NCBI RefSeq assembly: GCF_902686445.1
Contig: NW_025920106.1
Location: 62,001-126,000, forward strand
Direction of reading: 5' to 3'
From: Sciurus carolinensis
Taxonomy: Eukaryota > Chordata > Mammalia > Rodentia > Sciuridae
DNA length: 64,000 bases
Shown piece by piece: positions 59,409-64,000 of this stretch (its first letter is position 1; each line of letters starts with the position of its first letter). Made by a program: the position numbers and the translations under genes. The notes beneath the pieces were generated by a model that saw only the letters and a program-made list of their open reading frames with translations, was not told the origin of the DNA and did no database searches.

Positions 59409-59688
59409 ACTACATTTCTGTGCAGAGTGGTGACAGGATGGGAGAGCAGTGATTGAGACTGGGGGTCTCTGATGACCTCATGACTGTGGCATGACTGGTG
59501 CCTGGAAATTTTCATGTGCAAGGACACAGGATGTTTAACTGCTGTGGTAAAACCCTGCATGAGGAGGCTCTGTGCAAGAATCTTTTCAGCTCTAACCTTG
59601 ATCTCAGTCACAAATCTTCTGGGAATAGAGGAACTCTTATCCTAGACAATTACAATGTTTCACCAGTTCTATTACTCCTGCTACTACA
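59409..59688 (+). repeat. Solo LTR-like insertion inside the array
   Basis: About 270 bp unlike the array and homologous to the reverse complement of 37564-37858; shared blocks include 'gatgggagagcagtga', 'cacaggatg' and 'tttcaccag'. The hexamer ACTACA stands on both sides (59409-59414 and 59683-59688). A 6-bp target duplication is typical of betaretrovirus-type elements, but the LTR ends are not sharply defined, so this may be coincidence. No internal viral sequence is present. Open frames here are shadows. Confidence 0.65.
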
Positions 59689-61508
59689 CCAGTGGGTTGA
59701 TATAGATGAATGTATCCTGATGATTCAATATCAGTGAATCTTCCCCAGTGATAGTTATTATCAAATCCACACCAATGGATTGATATTGATGAATACACCC
59801 AGAAGAGTTAATATTGAAAAATCTACATTTTCAGGTCAATATCAAGGAATCTAAATTGAAAAATCAGTATTGACATATGAACTTTGACAAATCTACCATG
59901 ACTGGTTAATATTGATGAATCCACCCCTAAGGGTTGATATCAATTAATCTATACCAACAAGTAGATATTAATGAATCTACACTGACAGTTGATATTGATC
60001 AATATCCCTATCAGTTGACATTGATGAATCTACAATGATGAGCAGATATCAACAAATCAACACCAATGAGTAGATATCACCAAATCTACTGCCATTGAGT
60101 CAATATTGACAAATGCACACTGACATGACAATGTCAGTGTGAATCTATCACTATGTTTGATATCAAAAAATCTACCCTGACAAGTTGATATTGACAAATC
60201 TACCCTGTTGAGTTAATATTGATGAATACACCCAATTGAATCTATATCTAGTGATCTACACTGAAGAGTTGACATTAATGAATCCATGCCTTCAAGTCAA
60301 TATCAACTAATCTATACTGATGGGTTGATATCAATGAATCTACCATTGATTTGACATCTACAAATCTACCCTGGGTGATTGGTATTGATGAGTTTACACT
60401 GATGAGTTAATACCAACAAATCTGTCTGAGAATTGATGTTAATGATTCAACACCATCAATTTGATATCAACAAATCTAGTCAATATCAATGAATCTATCC
60501 CAATGGGTCAATGTTGACAAATCTACACTGATAGTTTGATATCAGTGAATCTACATAAAGGAATCAATGTTGATGCATCAATATCAATGAGTCATTGTCT
60601 ATAAGTCTACACCAGTCTATATTGACATATCGATATCAACATATCTAAACTGATGTGTTGATATCAACAAATCTACCCATTCCAGGTAATATCAATCAAT
60701 CTGCCCTTATGGGTCAATGTTGAGGAATCTATCTCAAAGACTCAAAATTGACAAATCTACCCTGAAGAGTCAGTATAGATGACTTTACACTGATGAATAA
60801 ATATTGGCAAATTTAACCTTTGAGTCAAATTTGACGAGTCTACAGTGATGTATCAAAACTGATGAGTCTACACCAATTAATTTATATAGAGATTCACCAA
60901 TAGTAGATATTTATGAGTTTACACTGATGGGTTGATATTAACAATTGTACTCCTTATGGTTGTTATCTTCAAATCTATGTCAATGAGTAGATGTTGATGA
61001 ATCTACACCAATGAGTAGATATCTATAAATTTACCCTGTCAAGTCTATATTGATGAATCAAGACTGACAGGTTATTATTGATGAATCTACCTCATTGAGA
61101 CTTTATTGACCAATCTAAATCAGAGTTGATTTCAATGAATCTACACTCATGGGACAACATTGACAAATCTACACCAATGAGTAGATATCAATGAATCTTC
61201 CACAATGTGTCAATATAGACAAATCTAGACTGATGAGTCAATTTCAATGAATCTACCCAGTTTAGCTGATGTCAATGATTCAAAACACTTGAGTTGATAT
61301 TGAGGAAACTATTCAGTTTGTTCAATATGAAAAAAACCTACACCAATGAATCAATATTGATGAATGTACACCAAAAAGTTGATATTGAAAAATCTACCCC
61401 AATGGGTAGTCAATAACAAATTTACCCCATGGGTCTATATGAATGAATCTACAATGATCAATCAAAATTGATACATCAGTATTAACAAATATACCCTGAC
61501 AAGACAAT
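59689..61508 (+). repeat. Palindrome-core tandem array, ~28-29-bp unit, right part
   Basis: Same unit and variation as 56880-59400, resuming in phase-like fashion after the LTR ('ccagtgggttgatatagatg'). Residual CpGs at 60631 and 60835 lie at predicted core or post-core sites. About 60-65 units. It ends at 'gacaagacaatat', where the minus-strand L1 begins. Confidence 0.93.
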
Positions 61509-61510
61509 AT

Positions 61511-64000
61511 TTTTAAAGTACATATATATTTTTTAAAGACTGAATTTTGATTCATTGTACACCAATGGGGTACAACTCTTGTTTCTATGGTTGTACACAC
61601 TGTAGACTCACACCAATTCTGTAATCTTACATGAACATAGGGTAATAAAGTCTTTCTTGGTCCACTATCTCTCTTTCCTCACCCCTCCCACCCCATTTTC
61701 TTCTACACAAATCAAAGTGCCTCCATCTTCACTTACCATGTCCCCCCTTTTATGTTCCATCATCCAATTATCAGATAAGACATTCAGTCATTGGTTTTGT
61801 GGAATTTGTATATTTCACTTAGCATTATATCCTCCAACTCCATCCATTTACCATTAAATGCCATAATTTTATTCTTCTATATGGCTGAGTAGTATTCCAT
61901 TGTGTATACATAACAGTTTCTTTATCCATTCATCAATTGAAGAGAATCTACATTGGTTACACAGTCTAGCTATCATGAACTGAGCACCTATAAACATTGA
62001 TGAGATTGTGTCACTGTAGTATGCTGATTTTAAGCCCTTTGGGTATAAACTGAGGAGTGGGGTAGCTGGGTTAAATTGTGGGTCCATTTCGAGTTTTCTG
62101 AGGAATCTCCATACTGCTTTCCACAGTGGCTGCACCAATTTTCAACCCTAACAGCAATGTATAAGTGAACCTTTTCCCCACATTCACACCAATATTTATT
62201 ATTGCTTGTGTTCCTGATAATTACCATTCTATGGGAGTTAGATAAAATCTTAAGGTATAATTTAATTGCATTTCTCTAATTACTAGAGATGAGATATATT
62301 TTTTCATATATTTGTTTATCACATCTATATCTTCTGTGAAGTATCTGCCCAGTTCCTTAGCCAATTTACTCATTGCTTTGTTTTTAATTTTGGTATAAAG
62401 TTTTGCAAGTATTTTTTATAAATTTTTGCTATTAGTGCTCTATGTGAAATGCATGAAGAAGAGATTTTCTCCCACTCTGTGGTCTCTTTTTTGCACATTA
62501 TGGATTGTTTTATTTGTTTAGAAAAATATTTTTAGTTTGAATCCATCCCATTTTTTGATTCTTGCTTTTATTTCTTGCGCTCTGGGAGCCTTTTTAAAAA
62601 AGTCTGGTACTAAATCATCATGATGATTTAGGTGAACTCTCTCTGGTCTAATTCCTAAATCCTTGATCCATTTTGAGTTGAGTTTTGTGCAGGGTGAAAG
62701 ATAGATATGTAATTACATTTTACTGCATATGGATTTTCCAGTTGTTCTAGCACCATTTGTTGAAGAGGCTCTCTTTTTTTCCATTGCAAGTTTTTGGCAC
62801 CTTTATCTAGTATGAGGTAACTGTACTTATGTGGGTTTGTCTCTGTGTCTTCTATTCTCTACCTTTGGTCTACCTGTATATTTTGGTGCCTATACCATGT
62901 AGTTTTTGTTACTATTTCTCAATAGCAGAGTTTAAGGTCTGGTATTGTGATACTTCATGCATCACTCTTCCTACCCAGAATTGCATTGGCTATCCTTGGT
63001 CTTTTATGCTTCCAGATGGACTTCACAATGAATTTCTCTATTTCTATGATGAATGTCATTGAGATTTTAATTGGAATTTTCTTAAATATACATAGTGACT
63101 TTGGAAGTATGGCCATTTGACGATACAAATCTGCCTACTCAAGAATATGGGAGATCTTTCTAAGGTTTTTCAAAATTTCTTTCTTTAGGGTTCTGTAGTT
63201 ATCATTGTAGAGGTCATTCACCTCCTTGTTAGATTGATTACCCAGTGTTTTCTTTTTTTTTTTTTTTTTGAGGCTGTTGTGAATGGAGTAGTTTTCCTAA
63301 TTTTACTTTCAGAATATTCATCACTTATGAATAGAAATGCATTAGATTATGTGTGGTGAATTTATATCCTACTATTTTGCTGAATTCATTTATCAATTAA
63401 AAATTCTAGTTCTAGAAGTCTGTGGTGGAGTTTTATGGATCCTCTAAATATAACATCATGTAGTCAGCAAATAGTCATAGCTTGAGTTCTTCTTTTCCTA
63501 TTTGTATCCTGTTAATTTCTTTGGTTTGCCTAATTGCTCTGTCTAGTGTTTCAAGGATGATGTTGAATAGAAGTGGCAAAAAAGGGCATCCATGTTTTAA
63601 AGGTTTCCAGGTTTTAAAGGGAATGCTTTTAGTTTTTCTCCATTAAGAATGATGTTGTATGTGGGATTAGCACAGATAACCTTTACAATGTTGAGGAATG
63701 TTCCTACTATTCTACTTTTTCTAGTGTTTTGAGCATAAAAGAGTGTTGTATTTTACCAAATGTTTTTTTCTGCACCAATTGAAATAATCATATGATTCAT
63801 AACTTTAAGTCTATTGATGTAATGAATTACATTTATTTTTTTCCAGATGTTGAAACAACCTTTCACCCTTGGGATGAACCCAACTTGATTGAGGTGCACT
63901 ATCTTCTTAATAAGTTTTTTATGTGATTTTCAAGAATTTTGTTAAGAATTTTTGTATCTATGTTCACGAGCAATGTTGGTCTAAAGTTTTTTTTCCTTGA
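61511..64000 (-). mobile_element. LINE-1, copy C, minus strand, runs off the window
   Basis: Reads as the reverse complement of an L1: 3' UTR at 61511-61860 and ORF2 C-terminal to RT region from about 61860 to the window edge. The 3' end abuts the satellite without a long T-run, so the tail is short or lost. The 3' UTR differs from those of copies A and B and matches the fragment at 46140, indicating an older family. A T-run of 19 at 63254-63272 is internal. Confidence 0.9.
61865..64000 (-). pseudogene. L1 copy C ORF2, RT and C-terminal part, broken and partial
   Basis: The frame at 62138-61869 carries 'PLWKAVWRFLRKLEMDPQFN' and '[15 protein letters not shown]', the L1 ORF2 C-terminus. The knuckle region (62227-62030) reads 'YWCECGEKVHLYIAV' and is shifted. 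The RT motif reads FADY on the minus strand at 63471-63460, with the second catalytic Asp replaced by Tyr, and a stop lies just before it. The endonuclease would be beyond the right edge. Confidence 0.85.

Noticed and set aside
56880..61508. Array as a gene encoding a repetitive protein
   Set aside because: Stops occur in all frames within a few units, and unit lengths vary without respect for triplets.

Overview
The window is mammalian nuclear DNA from a rodent. The most specific evidence is its SINE content: tRNA-derived ID elements with intact A and B boxes (about 33268 and 40552) and many dimeric B1-plus-ID elements of the kind common in squirrels and marmots (Sciuridae). A squirrel-family source is my inference; I could not check it against a database. 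I recognise no host protein-coding exon, rRNA or functional tRNA. The window is intergenic and repeat-rich, and the long reading frames I could place belong to LINE-1 or to one decayed endogenous retrovirus.

Layout. 1-4710: AT-rich, mostly unassigned DNA with one SINE and a CT tract. 4729-10669: full-length L1 (copy A), bounded by a perfect 18-bp target-site duplication, with both ORFs broken. 10690-23690: unassigned DNA with SINEs, old L1 pieces, MIR/L2/MER5-like remnants and a GATA tract. 23690-24530: two L1 ORF2 pieces in opposite orientations. 24572-31144: second full-length L1 (copy B) with an apparently intact endonuclease domain but a mutated RT active site and several frameshifts. 31230-33360: compound microsatellite, a MIR and a young ID SINE. 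33380-37860: minus-strand betaretrovirus-like (class II) provirus remnant in the order LTR, gag nucleocapsid, dUTPase, protease, RT, RNase H, integrase. 37860-46380: mostly unassigned, with SINEs, MIR and L2.

The most unusual part is 46.38-61.5 kb. An L1 5'-UTR piece with intact YY1-type motifs leads directly into a 4.8-kb array of a ~31-bp repeat, which ends in the same 33-bp sequence that begins the block. After 3.7 kb of unrecognised DNA come a ~22-bp-unit array (55.44-56.87 kb) and a 4.6-kb array of a ~28-29-bp unit with a 10-bp palindromic core (56.88-61.50 kb). The variation pattern of this last array (TG or CA at fixed sites) looks like decay of an ancestral unit with about four CpGs. 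An LTR related to the one at 37.6 kb lies inside it. The window ends in a third, minus-strand L1 (61.51 kb to the edge) with a mutated RT active site.

No genes act together as a pathway here. The biology is that of retroelements (L1 supplying the machinery that SINEs use), retroviral decay, and short-period tandem arrays that may have been methylated heterochromatin. All copy counts and consensus statements come from reading by eye, without alignment.
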